Shown: piece after piece, positions 40,617-49,993 of the stretch
Numbering within the stretch: position 1 is the stretch's first letter
Layout of the letters: each line of letters opens with the position of its first letter
Assembly: GCA_902786365.1 (NCBI GenBank)
Contig: CADACD010000006.1
Span: forward strand, 1 to 64,000
Direction of reading: 5' to 3'
Length of the DNA: 64,000 nucleotides
From: an uncultured Lachnospiraceae bacterium
GTDB taxonomy: Bacteria; Bacillota; Clostridia; Lachnospirales; Lachnospiraceae
Position numbers and translations under genes: made by a program
Notes under the pieces: generated by a model
Database searches by the model: none
What the model was told of the DNA's origin: nothing
The model's input: the letters and a program-made list of their open reading frames with translations, nothing else

Positions 40617-41736
40617 TTTTAATGAAGCTCCATATACAGGAAAAGAATTTGAATTTATTAAGAAAGCAATTGATAATAAGAAAATATGTGGTGATGGAGA
40701 GTTTACACAGAAATGCAATCAGTGGATTGAAGAAAATACAGGAATAACTAAGGCATTGATAACAACATCCTGTACACATGCGACTGAGATGGCTGCGATA
40801 TTGTCAGATGTAAAAGAAGGAGATGAGATAATCATGCCTTCATACACTTTTGTATCAACAGCAGATGCGTTTGTACTCAGAGGAGCTAAGGTAGTATTTG
40901 TAGATATAAATCCTAAAACAATGAACATAGATGAAAATTTGATAGAAAATGCTATTACTGATAAGACAAAAGCTATTGTGCCGGTACATTATGCAGGTGT
41001 ATCTTGTGAGATGGATAGGATAATGGAAATAGCAAAAAATAACAATCTTATGGTAATTGAAGATGCAGCACAGGGAATTATGAGTTCCTATAAAGGCAAG
41101 GCACTTGGAACGATGGGAGATTATGGATGTTTCAGTTTTCATGAGACAAAGAATTATAGTATGGGTGAAGGAGGTGCATTACTTATTCGAGACGATGAAA
41201 ATGTAGAGAGAGCCGAGATAATAAGAGAAAAAGGAACTAACAGAAGTAAGTTTTTTAGAGGACAGATTGACAAGTACACATGGGTAGATGCCGGTTCTTC
41301 TTATTTGCCAAGCGAATTGAATGCAGCATATCTGTATGCACAGCTTGAAGTTGCAGAACAAATAAATGAGTATCGTTTGAAACTTTGGAACAGATATAAT
41401 ACAAATCTGAAAGATTTAGAGCAGATTGAAAGACCGTATATACCAAAGTATTGTGTACATAATGCACATATGTTTTATATAAAGGCAAGAGATTTAGAGG
41501 AGAGGACAAGATTAATCACTTACCTAAAAGAAAATGATATTCAGGCAGTATTTCATTATGTGCCATTACATTCAGCACCGGCAGGAAAACGCTATGGCAG
41601 ATTCTCGGGTGAAGATGTCTATACCACTAGAGAGAGTGAAAGATTGGTGAGACTGCCAATGTTTTATTCGCTTCAGTTAGAACAGGTGGATTATATTACA
41701 GATAAGATAATAGAATTTTACATGAAAGGAAATTAA
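40609..41736 (+). CDS. wecE: dTDP-4-amino-4,6-dideoxygalactose transaminase (WecE-like)
   Basis: The product is 375 residues from ATG 40609 (AAAGGAGAT ribosome binding site), overlapping the flippase gene by 8 bases. MINFNEAPYTGKEFEFI is the characteristic WecE/RffA start. PLP-binding features are TTSCTHATEMAAIL, IEDAAQGI and the lysine K181 in FHETKNYSMGEGGAL. It belongs to the DegT/DnrJ/EryC1 aminotransferases. It would convert dTDP-4-keto-6-deoxy-D-glucose, made by the RfbA and RfbB encoded 15-18 kb downstream, into dTDP-4-amino-4,6-dideoxygalactose. No WecD-like acetyltransferase is visible nearby. Confidence 0.9.
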   Translation: MINFNEAPYTGKEFEFIKKAIDNKKICGDGEFTQKCNQWIEENTGITKALITTSCTHATEMAAILSDVKEGDEIIMPSYTFVSTADAFVLRGAKVVFVDINPKTMNIDENLIENAITDKTKAIVPVHYAGVSCEMDRIMEIAKNNNLMVIEDAAQGIMSSYKGKALGTMGDYGCFSFHETKNYSMGEGGALLIRDDENVERAEIIREKGTNRSKFFRGQIDKYTWVDAGSSYLPSELNAAYLYAQLEVAEQINEYRLKLWNRYNTNLKDLEQIERPYIPKYCVHNAHMFYIKARDLEERTRLITYLKENDIQAVFHYVPLHSAPAGKRYGRFSGEDVYTTRESERLVRLPMFYSLQLEQVDYITDKIIEFYMKGN

Positions 41737-41738
41737 TT

Positions 41739-42755
41739 ATGATAATAGTAATCGGTGCGACAGGTTTTATAGGAATGTATACAGTAGAAAAACTTTTGAG
41801 TGAAAATAGAAAAGTTTTGGCGACAGGTAGAAATAAAAATCTTGGTAGGGTATTAGAAAATATGGGTGCAGATTTTATTGAACTTGATATTACTAATAAG
41901 TCTGATTTTGATAAATTACCAAAGGAGAATGTGGAAGGGATTATATTACTTGCAGGTCTGCTTCCGGCTAATGCCAAGGTAGATATAGATGTTGATGAGA
42001 ATGCAGATGATTATATTAATGTCAATGTTATAGGAACAATCAATGTGTTAGAGTATTGCCGAAAAAACAATATTAACAAGATAATTTCGACATCTTCGTA
42101 TGCAGATGTATTCAATTCATGGAAAAAAGGGGTGGCACTTAAGGAAGATGAACCTAGAAACTTTAAATATACAGGTGACCATGCGGTATATGTTATCTCT
42201 AAAAACACTGCAAACGATGTGATGGAATATTATAATCAGCAGCACGGAATGCAGTGTGCTGTTTTTAGGCTTCCTCCTGTATATGGTGTAGGACCTCATT
42301 CAACTATATATGTTAATGGAAAAAAATACAAATCAGGCATACAGACATTTATTGAGAATGCTAAAGAGGGTAAGGAGATTGAAATATGGGGAGACCCTCA
42401 TATTTCAAGAGATATTATATATGTAAAGGATGTTGCAGAAGCATTTTACCTTGCACTTCAATCAGACAAGGCAAAAGGTTTGTATAATATGACATCTGGA
42501 ACACAGTTAGATTTAGAGGAACAGGTAAAGGCTATTATTGAAGTGTTTGGAAATAAAGAAAATGAGTCCAAAATTGTATACAGACCTGACAAACCCAATA
42601 ATACACCTTCGTTTCTGTTTGATATGTCTAAGGCAGAGAGAGATTTTTCATTTGTTCCGAAATTTACTTCATATAAAGATATTATGATTGATTATAAAAA
42701 AGAGCTTGAATTAGGTAGATTTGATAAGTTAATAAGTGAAAGAGAAAAAAATTAG
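41739..42755 (+). CDS. NAD-dependent epimerase/dehydratase (extended SDR)
   Basis: The 338-residue product starts at ATG 41739, 2 bases after the aminotransferase stop. The nucleotide-binding motif is GATGFIGMYTVEKL, and the active-site tetrad includes STSSYADVF and Y-V-I-S-K (YVISKNTAND). FRLPPVYGVGPHSTIYVNG and DPHISRDIIYVKDVAEAF are typical substrate-side motifs. It is not an RfbD-type reductase. The reaction is unknown; it presumably acts on a nucleotide sugar in the same pathway. Confidence 0.85.
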   Translation: MIIVIGATGFIGMYTVEKLLSENRKVLATGRNKNLGRVLENMGADFIELDITNKSDFDKLPKENVEGIILLAGLLPANAKVDIDVDENADDYINVNVIGTINVLEYCRKNNINKIISTSSYADVFNSWKKGVALKEDEPRNFKYTGDHAVYVISKNTANDVMEYYNQQHGMQCAVFRLPPVYGVGPHSTIYVNGKKYKSGIQTFIENAKEGKEIEIWGDPHISRDIIYVKDVAEAFYLALQSDKAKGLYNMTSGTQLDLEEQVKAIIEVFGNKENESKIVYRPDKPNNTPSFLFDMSKAERDFSFVPKFTSYKDIMIDYKKELELGRFDKLISEREKN

Positions 42756-42842
42756 ATTATGAATGAAATGACTGTTGAGATTTCTTTTATAACAGAAGAT
42801 ATATGATTACAACCGCATGTTTGGATATAGTTGGAGGTTTTT

Positions 42843-44015
42843 ATGGAAAAAATAGTTATTATTGGAGCAAACGATTTTCAAAATTCGCTTATTTTAAAGG
42901 CAAAGGAACTAGGATATGAAACTCATGTGTTTGCCTGGCAGGACGGTTCCATTGGAGAAAAAACAGCAGATGTCTTTTATCCGATAAGTATTGTGGAAAA
43001 AGAAAGAATATATGAAGAATGCGTTAAAATAAAACCGGTGGCAGTAGTCAGCATAGCATCAGATTTAGCGTCAATTACTGTAAATTATGTTGCAAGAAAG
43101 TTGAACCTTCCTTGTAATGATGAAGCGTGTGTAAGGGTCACGACAAATAAATATGAGATGCGAAAATGTCTCAAAGAAAATGGGATAAGTGTTCCTAAAT
43201 TCTATAAGCATTTTGAAAATGAAAAGATTGATTATGAAAATAAAATCTCCTTGCCTGTCATAGTAAAACCAACTGACAGGTCAGGAAGCAGGGGAATAAC
43301 AAAAATTACAAGATATGAAGATATAGAAAAGGCAGTAGAAAGGTCTGTAAAAGATTCCTTTGAAAAGTGTGCGATTGTTGAAGAATATATAGAAGGTGAT
43401 GAGTATAGCTGTGAGGCTATATCCTATAATGGAAAACATCGTATCCTTGCAGTCACCAAAAAATATACCACAGGAAGTCCAAATTTTATAGAGACAGGTC
43501 ATATAGAACCGGCGGGTCTGCCTTATGAAAAACAGGCACAAATAGAGGAAACGATAAAAAAAGCACTTGATGCACTTGGTGTTAAGAACGGAGCCTCACA
43601 TTCGGAGTTTAAATTAGATGCTGCAGGTAATGTTAAAATCATAGAAATCGGTGCAAGAATGGGAGGAGACTGCATAGGTTCAAATTTGGTGCAGTTATCG
43701 ACAGGGTATGATTTTGTGAAAATGGTGATTGATGTAGGACTTGGAAAAGAACCTGATTTTACACATGTATGCAATCCTTCAAATGCAGCAATAAAATTTA
43801 TATTTAATCAAGAAGATTATAATGAAATTAATGAATTTATAGAAAAGCATTTGGAAACATTAGTATATGAAAGTGGAATTAAAAAAAATGAATCAGTAGT
43901 TGACAGCTCGACAAGATGGGGATTTGTGATTTTTGCATCAGATAATAGAGAATTACTCGAAAAAATATTTTGTCAAAATGGGGGATGGAGAAGCATTGGC
44001 AAAGAAAATCATTAG
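42843..44015 (+). CDS. ATP-grasp ligase
   Basis: The product is 390 residues from ATG 42843 (TTGGAGG ribosome binding site; the TTG at 42831 is not needed). The N-terminal pre-ATP-grasp domain reads KIVIIGANDFQNSLILKAKELGYETHVFAW. ATP-grasp signatures are PVIVKPTDRSGSRGITKI, CAIVEEYIEGDEYSCEAIS and the metal-binding KIIEIGARMGGDCIGSNLV. It resembles carboxylate-amine ligases of the PurK/CarB/BacD type. Lying among amino-sugar genes, it may couple an amino acid or other acid to the 4-amino sugar (inference). Confidence 0.85.
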   Translation: MEKIVIIGANDFQNSLILKAKELGYETHVFAWQDGSIGEKTADVFYPISIVEKERIYEECVKIKPVAVVSIASDLASITVNYVARKLNLPCNDEACVRVTTNKYEMRKCLKENGISVPKFYKHFENEKIDYENKISLPVIVKPTDRSGSRGITKITRYEDIEKAVERSVKDSFEKCAIVEEYIEGDEYSCEAISYNGKHRILAVTKKYTTGSPNFIETGHIEPAGLPYEKQAQIEETIKKALDALGVKNGASHSEFKLDAAGNVKIIEIGARMGGDCIGSNLVQLSTGYDFVKMVIDVGLGKEPDFTHVCNPSNAAIKFIFNQEDYNEINEFIEKHLETLVYESGIKKNESVVDSSTRWGFVIFASDNRELLEKIFCQNGGWRSIGKENH

Positions 44016-44173
44016 TATTAAAGAAAAAATGTCAAATTAACTTGCATTTTATCTATAAATGCTATAGAATGCACTTGTAAATTAAAAAAAATGGAAAAAG
44101 TTTATGTTGACTGTTTATATGAACAACTCATGAAAAGAGTATTTATGAGAGATTGAGAATTGAGAGGTAACAT

Positions 44174-45928
44174 ATGAAGACAGAATACTCGGAAAAATAT
44201 GATTTTTGGTGTGAGAGCGAAATTTTTGATGAAGAGACAAGAAGTGAATTGAGAGCAATCACAGATGAAAAGGAGATTGAGGATAGATTTTATAAGGATT
44301 TATCTTTTGGAACAGGTGGTCTTAGAGGTGTTATAGGTGCAGGAACAAATCGTATGAATATTTATACAGTCACCAAGGCAACACAGGGACTTGCCAATTA
44401 TATATTAAAGAATAACGGAGCAGATAAGGGAGTTGCCATAGCATATGATTCAAGACATATGTCAATTGAGTTTTCAGAGGCAGCAGCATTATGTCTTAAT
44501 GCAAATGGAATCAAGACATATCGTTTTGAAAGTTTAAGACCTACTCCGGAATTGTCATTTGCACTTAGGGAATTAGGATGTAGTGCGGGTATTGTTGTTA
44601 CGGCAAGTCATAATCCGCCTGAATACAACGGATATAAGGTTTATGGTGAAGATGGTTCACAGATTACAGATAATGCAGCGAATGAGATTATAGCTGAGAT
44701 TAATAGTATCACCGATCTCTGTGTGATTAAAAAAATAAGCAGAGAGGAAGCAGAAGAAAAAGGCCTTTATCATGTTATCGGAAAAGAAATAGACGACAGA
44801 TATATGGAAGAATTGAAAAAATTAGTGTTAAGCCCTGATTCTATCAAAAAGATGGCATCAGAGTTTACCATTGTCTATACTCCGTTTAATGGAACAGGTA
44901 ACATTCCAGTGAGAAGAGTATTAAAAGAACTTGGATTTACAAAGGTATATGTAGTACCTGAACAGGAGATGCCGGATGGTGACTTCCCAACTCTTGAGTA
45001 TCCTAATCCAGAGGACCCGAAGGCGTTTACGCTTGCCCTGAAGCTTGCAAAGGAAGTTGATGCGGATATCATACTGGCAACAGATCCGGACGCAGACAGA
45101 CTTGGTGTCTACGCTAAAGATAGTAAGTCAGGAGAATATGTTTCATTTACAGGAAACATGTCAGGACTTTTAATTGCTGAGTATGAATTGGCACGTAAGG
45201 AAGAACTTGGACTTCTTCCGGAAAACAGAAAAGATGGAGCATTAGTGAAAACTATTGTTTCGTCTTCAATGGCAAATGCAATAGCGCAGGCTTATGGCAT
45301 TACATTGATAGAAGTGCTTACCGGATTTAAGTATATTGGAGAACAGATTAAGTTCTTTGAGGAAAGAAAGGCGAAAGGTGAGCCATGTGCATATGAATTC
45401 TTATTTGGTTATGAAGAGAGCTATGGATGTCTCGTAGGTACACATTCAAGAGATAAAGATGCATGCGTTGCCGTGATGGCATTATGTGAGGCGGCTGCAT
45501 ATTACAAAGAAAAAGGTCTGACACTCTGGGATCAGATGCTAAGAATTTATGAAAAGTATGGTTATTATAAAGAAGATCTTGTTACCATGACGATGAAAGG
45601 CGCTGATGGTGCAGCAAAGATTCAGAGTATCATTGCTGATATGAGAAACAAACCTATTAAGAATATCGGGAAATTTAAGGTAGTGGCACAGAGAGATTAT
45701 AAAGAGAATAAGAGAATCGACTATGTAACAGGAGAGGAAAAAGATACAGGACTTCCAACTTCAAATGTTATTTATTTTGAACTTGAGGATGAGGGATGGT
45801 GTTGTGTAAGACCTTCAGGAACAGAACCTAAGATTAAATTTTATGTAGGTGTTAAGGGAGATTCTATGGAAGATTCTAAGCAGAAGATGGAAGAATTAAA
45901 GAACTCACTACTTAAGATTGTTGAATAA
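44174..45928 (+). CDS. Phosphoglucomutase/phosphomannomutase (PgcA-type)
   Basis: This 584-residue protein has a GAGAGGTAAC ribosome binding site. LSFGTGGLRGVIGAGTNRMN starts the fold. The catalytic serine is S145 in TASHNPPEYNGYK, the metal loop DPDADR spans 304-309, the sugar loop is FGYEESYGCLVGT, and the phosphate loop RPSGTEPKIKFYV lies near the end. It interconverts hexose-6- and 1-phosphates, giving glucose-1-phosphate for RfbA and for UDP-glucose. It is longer than GlmM, as expected for the alpha-PGM-like subfamily. Confidence 0.92.
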   Translation: MKTEYSEKYDFWCESEIFDEETRSELRAITDEKEIEDRFYKDLSFGTGGLRGVIGAGTNRMNIYTVTKATQGLANYILKNNGADKGVAIAYDSRHMSIEFSEAAALCLNANGIKTYRFESLRPTPELSFALRELGCSAGIVVTASHNPPEYNGYKVYGEDGSQITDNAANEIIAEINSITDLCVIKKISREEAEEKGLYHVIGKEIDDRYMEELKKLVLSPDSIKKMASEFTIVYTPFNGTGNIPVRRVLKELGFTKVYVVPEQEMPDGDFPTLEYPNPEDPKAFTLALKLAKEVDADIILATDPDADRLGVYAKDSKSGEYVSFTGNMSGLLIAEYELARKEELGLLPENRKDGALVKTIVSSSMANAIAQAYGITLIEVLTGFKYIGEQIKFFEERKAKGEPCAYEFLFGYEESYGCLVGTHSRDKDACVAVMALCEAAAYYKEKGLTLWDQMLRIYEKYGYYKEDLVTMTMKGADGAAKIQSIIADMRNKPIKNIGKFKVVAQRDYKENKRIDYVTGEEKDTGLPTSNVIYFELEDEGWCCVRPSGTEPKIKFYVGVKGDSMEDSKQKMEELKNSLLKIVE

Positions 45929-45995
45929 TAATAATTATTTATAAGATGACATTCGAGTATGTCTGACAGGTTAAAATAAAATTTATAAAGAAAGC

Positions 45996-47306
45996 ATGGG
46001 TATAAGAATGAAGTATGATTTTGATTTAGAGCTTGTGAATAATAATTCATTATTACTGATATTGCAGCAGATAAAAAAAGGTTCTGTAGTTTTGGAATTT
46101 GGTCCGGCGAATGGAAGACTTACAAAATATTTAAAGAATGAATTACACTGCGAAGTGTATCTGGCAGAACTGGATGAGGAGGCAGGCAGGGAAGCACTTC
46201 AATATGGTAAAGACTTGGTGGTTGGAGATGTTGAGAACTATGAATGGTTTGAAAAGTATCATGAAATCAGGTTTGATTATATTTTATTTGCAGATATATT
46301 GGAACATTTAAGAGAGCCGAAGGACGTTCTCGCCAAATCAAAATTATTATTAAAGCAGAATGGCAGTATCTTATTGTCTGTTCCGAATATGGCACACAAT
46401 TCGGTACTTATCAATCTTATGAAAAATGAACTTACCTATACGAGTGTGGGTTTATTAGATAATACTCACATACATTTCTTTACCTATCACAGTCTCGAAC
46501 AAATGATAAAGGACTGTGACCTCTATCCTTGTAAAAAAATGGGAACGTACTGTGAAGTGGGTAAAAATGAAATCATTAATTCTATCTATGATGTACCGGG
46601 AATCAGTCCTGAATATTGGTACAGCAGGAAATATGGTGAAGTATATCAGTTTGTATACGAACTAAAAAAAGGCAAAGAGTATATAGATGAGGAAGTAAAC
46701 ATATTAAATCCATTTTATCATCATTATTGGCTGCAGACATATATTGATGATGGAACAGGGATGAAGGAAGAAGTATCCTCAAAGTACAACTATGATATCA
46801 ATGTAAAAAATCATAGATTTGAGTTATCATTAGACAGTGAGTGTGAAACCTTTAGGCTAGATCCTGTTAATACTTCATGTGTGATTAAAATCAACTGTAT
46901 CAGTGTAAGACACGACGGAGTGGAAAGTGTGGTAGAAGAGTATACTTCAAACGCAGAACATGTATTTAATAATATATACTGTTTTCACACAGACGACCCG
47001 ATGATTTTGATTAACACATCAGAAATGAGAAAATTCAATGAAGCAAAGATAATTATTGATTTTGATATTATTTCTTTTGATTCATTATGTGTCGATCATA
47101 TGCAGGCAATTGTGGAAGAACTGATGCATACTTTTGATGCACAGCAAAGTAAGATGAATGATTTGAATAGTGAAATTGCTATTTTGAATAGCAAAGTTAA
47201 TGAATTAAATAGACAGATACAGAATCTAAACAAAGAAAAAGAAGAATTGAGTGCCATCATTAATAACGGCAGTAAGAAGAATAGATTTGGCATGAAAAAT
47301 TTATAG
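45996..47306 (+). CDS. SAM-dependent methyltransferase with C-terminal coiled coil
   Basis: The product is 436 residues (ATG 45996, or the in-frame ATG 46008). The methyltransferase domain has VVLEFGPANGRLTKYLKNEL (SAM loop, about 31-45), VGDVENYEWF, and YILFADILEHLREPKDVL. The middle part (about 200-370) is beta-rich with no recognised domain. The C-terminus (about 372-425) is a coiled coil with leucine/isoleucine heptads (MNDLNSEIAILNSKVNELNR). It sits immediately upstream of the Wzt-like ATPase. The layout resembles chain-terminating methyltransferases whose coiled coil sets O-polysaccharide length (WbdD-like); this parallel is inference. Confidence 0.75.
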   Translation: MGIRMKYDFDLELVNNNSLLLILQQIKKGSVVLEFGPANGRLTKYLKNELHCEVYLAELDEEAGREALQYGKDLVVGDVENYEWFEKYHEIRFDYILFADILEHLREPKDVLAKSKLLLKQNGSILLSVPNMAHNSVLINLMKNELTYTSVGLLDNTHIHFFTYHSLEQMIKDCDLYPCKKMGTYCEVGKNEIINSIYDVPGISPEYWYSRKYGEVYQFVYELKKGKEYIDEEVNILNPFYHHYWLQTYIDDGTGMKEEVSSKYNYDINVKNHRFELSLDSECETFRLDPVNTSCVIKINCISVRHDGVESVVEEYTSNAEHVFNNIYCFHTDDPMILINTSEMRKFNEAKIIIDFDIISFDSLCVDHMQAIVEELMHTFDAQQSKMNDLNSEIAILNSKVNELNRQIQNLNKEKEELSAIINNGSKKNRFGMKNL

Positions 47307-47358
47307 ATAAATAAAATAAAAAGTTAAAATAAATAGTAACACGGAAATGAGGAAAAAA

Positions 47359-48591
47359 ATGAGTAAAGTTGTAATTCATGCACAAGATCTGACAAAGGTA
47401 TATAAAATTTATGCAAAACCTTCAGACAGATTCAAAGAAACTTTTAGTCATCATAAGGAAAAATATTATAAAGAGTTTTACGCTTTGGATGATGTATCCT
47501 TTGACATTGTTGAGGGAGAGACAGTTGGTATCATCGGAAGAAATGGTTCAGGAAAATCTACATTGCTTAAGATACTCACAGGAGTGCTTGGTAATACTGC
47601 CGGAAACATTGATATAGATGGAAAGATTTCGGCATTACTTGAGCTGGGAGCGGGATTTAACCAGGAATTTACAGGTATTGAAAATATATTCTTAAATGGA
47701 ACAATCATGAATATTCCACGTGAAGAAATGGAGAAAAGGCTTGATGATATTGTCGCTTTTGCTGATATAGGTGAACACATAAATCAGCCGGTTAAGACAT
47801 ATTCCAGCGGTATGTTTGTGAGACTTGCATTTGCAGTTGCCATCAATGTAGATCCGGACATACTCATAGTTGACGAGGCACTTGCTGTAGGTGATACAAG
47901 GTTTCAGCTCAAATGTATGGACAAGTTTATGGACTTTATGAAGGCCGGAAAGACGGTACTTTTTGTCAGTCATGATGTCAATTCGATTAAGCGTTTTTGC
48001 AAGAGAACGATATGGCTTAACAACGGTAAATTGATTATGGATGGCAACACTGATGAGGTCACGGACAGATACATGGACTTCTTAAAAAGTGAACTGTCGA
48101 TAGAGGATTATTTTGAGAAGATAAAGAATAAAGATAATGTCGAGATTGAAGAGGAAGAAATTGTATCAGCACCGGTCAATCAGATTGCTGAAGTACTTGG
48201 TGTGGATATCCTTGATTCTGACGGAAATATTATCGAGGAGATTGCAAATGGCCAGGATGTCAGTCTGAGAGTAAAGTACCAGGTGTATGATTTAGATGTA
48301 GAGAAACCGGTGGTAGGAGTGGCCATAAGAAGTATAGACAATAAATATATCTGCGGACTGAACACATTGCTGGATGGCTTTGATGTTCCGTGGAAATTGG
48401 GAGTAAATGAACTGAGACTTGAGTATGACCGATTTAATCTGACGGGCGGTAATTACTATTTTGATATTGCTATATTTGATAAAACAGCAACCGTTTCCAT
48501 AGATTATAAATCAAAGATAAAGACATTTTTTGTTAAAATGGACTACATTGCAGAGGGTATTGTAGTTTTAAATCACAGCTGGAAGGTATAG
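47359..48591 (+). CDS. Polysaccharide ABC exporter ATPase (Wzt/TagH-like) with C-terminal domain
   Basis: The product is 410 residues from ATG 47359 (ATGAGG ribosome binding site). Walker A IGRNGSGKST, the Q-loop region, signature YSSGMFVRLAFAVAI, Walker B ILIVDEALAVGD and the H-loop FVSHD make a complete ABC ATPase of the polysaccharide-export subfamily (residues 1 to about 245). Residues about 275-410 form a beta-sandwich (DILDSDGNIIEEIANGQDVSLRVKY) like the carbohydrate-binding domain of Wzt. Its permease follows after 4 bases. Confidence 0.92.
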   Translation: MSKVVIHAQDLTKVYKIYAKPSDRFKETFSHHKEKYYKEFYALDDVSFDIVEGETVGIIGRNGSGKSTLLKILTGVLGNTAGNIDIDGKISALLELGAGFNQEFTGIENIFLNGTIMNIPREEMEKRLDDIVAFADIGEHINQPVKTYSSGMFVRLAFAVAINVDPDILIVDEALAVGDTRFQLKCMDKFMDFMKAGKTVLFVSHDVNSIKRFCKRTIWLNNGKLIMDGNTDEVTDRYMDFLKSELSIEDYFEKIKNKDNVEIEEEEIVSAPVNQIAEVLGVDILDSDGNIIEEIANGQDVSLRVKYQVYDLDVEKPVVGVAIRSIDNKYICGLNTLLDGFDVPWKLGVNELRLEYDRFNLTGGNYYFDIAIFDKTATVSIDYKSKIKTFFVKMDYIAEGIVVLNHSWKV

Positions 48592-48595
48592 AAAT

Positions 48596-49954
48596 ATGAG
48601 AACAATAAAGAAACTTATAGTGAGCATATTAGTGTTTGTTATCTGCTTTGGTGGATTTTATTTAATAAAACCGGGCAAAATGAATGATTATTCTTGGAGT
48701 ACATTTATATCCTATGATAAATCGGATGAAATGATTATATATTATAACAGTGATGAACAGACTACTCTGTACGGAGCACAGCAGGTTGGAGCCATATTTT
48801 TGGAGCAAGAGGCGAGAAGTATAGATTTGTCAATGAGCGATCAGATAAAAATGTTTCAGATACATTTTGGATATAATGATAATGATATAGAATTAAAAGA
48901 CTCTTATATACAGTATCTATTTTTCAAGGAAAAGATAAATTTGGCAGATTATGCGATACTTGAAAATGCAAGTGTATCAGAAAAATCAAAAGAAGCAATA
49001 AAGATAAAAAAAGAAGAAGGTCAGTCTTATATATTATATGATATGTCTGATGAGATTGCTTCGCTTAGTCATAAGGCAGACAGGTTCTTTTTGTATATAT
49101 ATCTTGCATTTTCAGTCATTGTTGCACTCATTGTTTACAGACTTGCCGGCAAGGTAAAATTAATGCTTGGCTGGTTAAGAGATATTTTGTCAAACAGAAG
49201 ATTAATATTTGAACTGTCAAAGAGTGATTTCAAGATGAGATATGCAGGCTCTAATCTTGGTGTTGTCTGGGCATTTATCCAGCCTATTGTTACAGTGATG
49301 ATATATGTTTTTGTGTTTCAATATGGGTTTAAATCAGTGCCTGTGGAAAATGTTCCTTATGTATTATGGCTCATTGCAGGAATTGTACCGTGGTTTTATT
49401 TAAGTGAGGCACTTATGAATTCAACCAATAGTCTTTTAGAGTATTCATATCTTGTAAAAAAGGTTGTATTCAAGATTAATATACTGCCTATGGTTAAAAT
49501 TATGTCTGCCATCTATGTACATTTATTTTTTATCATGATTACAATTTCACTTTACCTTATTAATGGTATACCATTAACAAGATATGTGGTTCAGATTATA
49601 TATTATACGATATGTACAACAGTGTTTGTGCTTGGACTTGCCTATATTACATCATCAATTGTTCTCTTTTTCAGAGACTTAAGCCAAATAGTTAATATTA
49701 TTTTACAGTTTGGTATGTGGCTTACTCCGATTATGTGGAGTGTGAATATGCTAGGACCAAAGTGGAAAATCATTATGAAATTGAATCCAATGTACTATAT
49801 TACAGATGGTTACAGAGATGCATTATATAATAAAGTATGGTTCTTTGAAAAGCTTGGTCAGACGATGTATTTCTGGGTATTATCTATCATGCTTTTGCTG
49901 GTAGGTACTACAATTTTTAAGAAACTTGAACGACATTTTGCAGATGTATTATAA
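48596..49954 (+). CDS. Polysaccharide ABC exporter permease (Wzm-like) with extra N-terminal exodomain
   Basis: This 452-residue protein exceeds the usual length of about 260-280. A first membrane helix (residues about 6-24) is followed by roughly 140 probably extracytoplasmic residues and a second helix near 164-184. Then comes a full ABC-2 permease: RRLIFELSKSDFKMRYAGSNLGVVWAFIQP and six helices to the end. The last base touches the next gene. With the upstream ATPase it should export a lipid-linked polymer; the purpose of the exodomain is unknown. Confidence 0.9.
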   Translation: MRTIKKLIVSILVFVICFGGFYLIKPGKMNDYSWSTFISYDKSDEMIIYYNSDEQTTLYGAQQVGAIFLEQEARSIDLSMSDQIKMFQIHFGYNDNDIELKDSYIQYLFFKEKINLADYAILENASVSEKSKEAIKIKKEEGQSYILYDMSDEIASLSHKADRFFLYIYLAFSVIVALIVYRLAGKVKLMLGWLRDILSNRRLIFELSKSDFKMRYAGSNLGVVWAFIQPIVTVMIYVFVFQYGFKSVPVENVPYVLWLIAGIVPWFYLSEALMNSTNSLLEYSYLVKKVVFKINILPMVKIMSAIYVHLFFIMITISLYLINGIPLTRYVVQIIYYTICTTVFVLGLAYITSSIVLFFRDLSQIVNIILQFGMWLTPIMWSVNMLGPKWKIIMKLNPMYYITDGYRDALYNKVWFFEKLGQTMYFWVLSIMLLLVGTTIFKKLERHFADVL

Positions 49955-49993
49955 ATGAACAATAAACTTCAGAGCAACGATTGGAGGATTACA

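Noticed and set aside
41739-42755. The SDR enzyme as RfbD
   Set aside because: Motifs and length fit an extended epimerase/dehydratase, not the shorter dTDP-4-dehydrorhamnose reductase.
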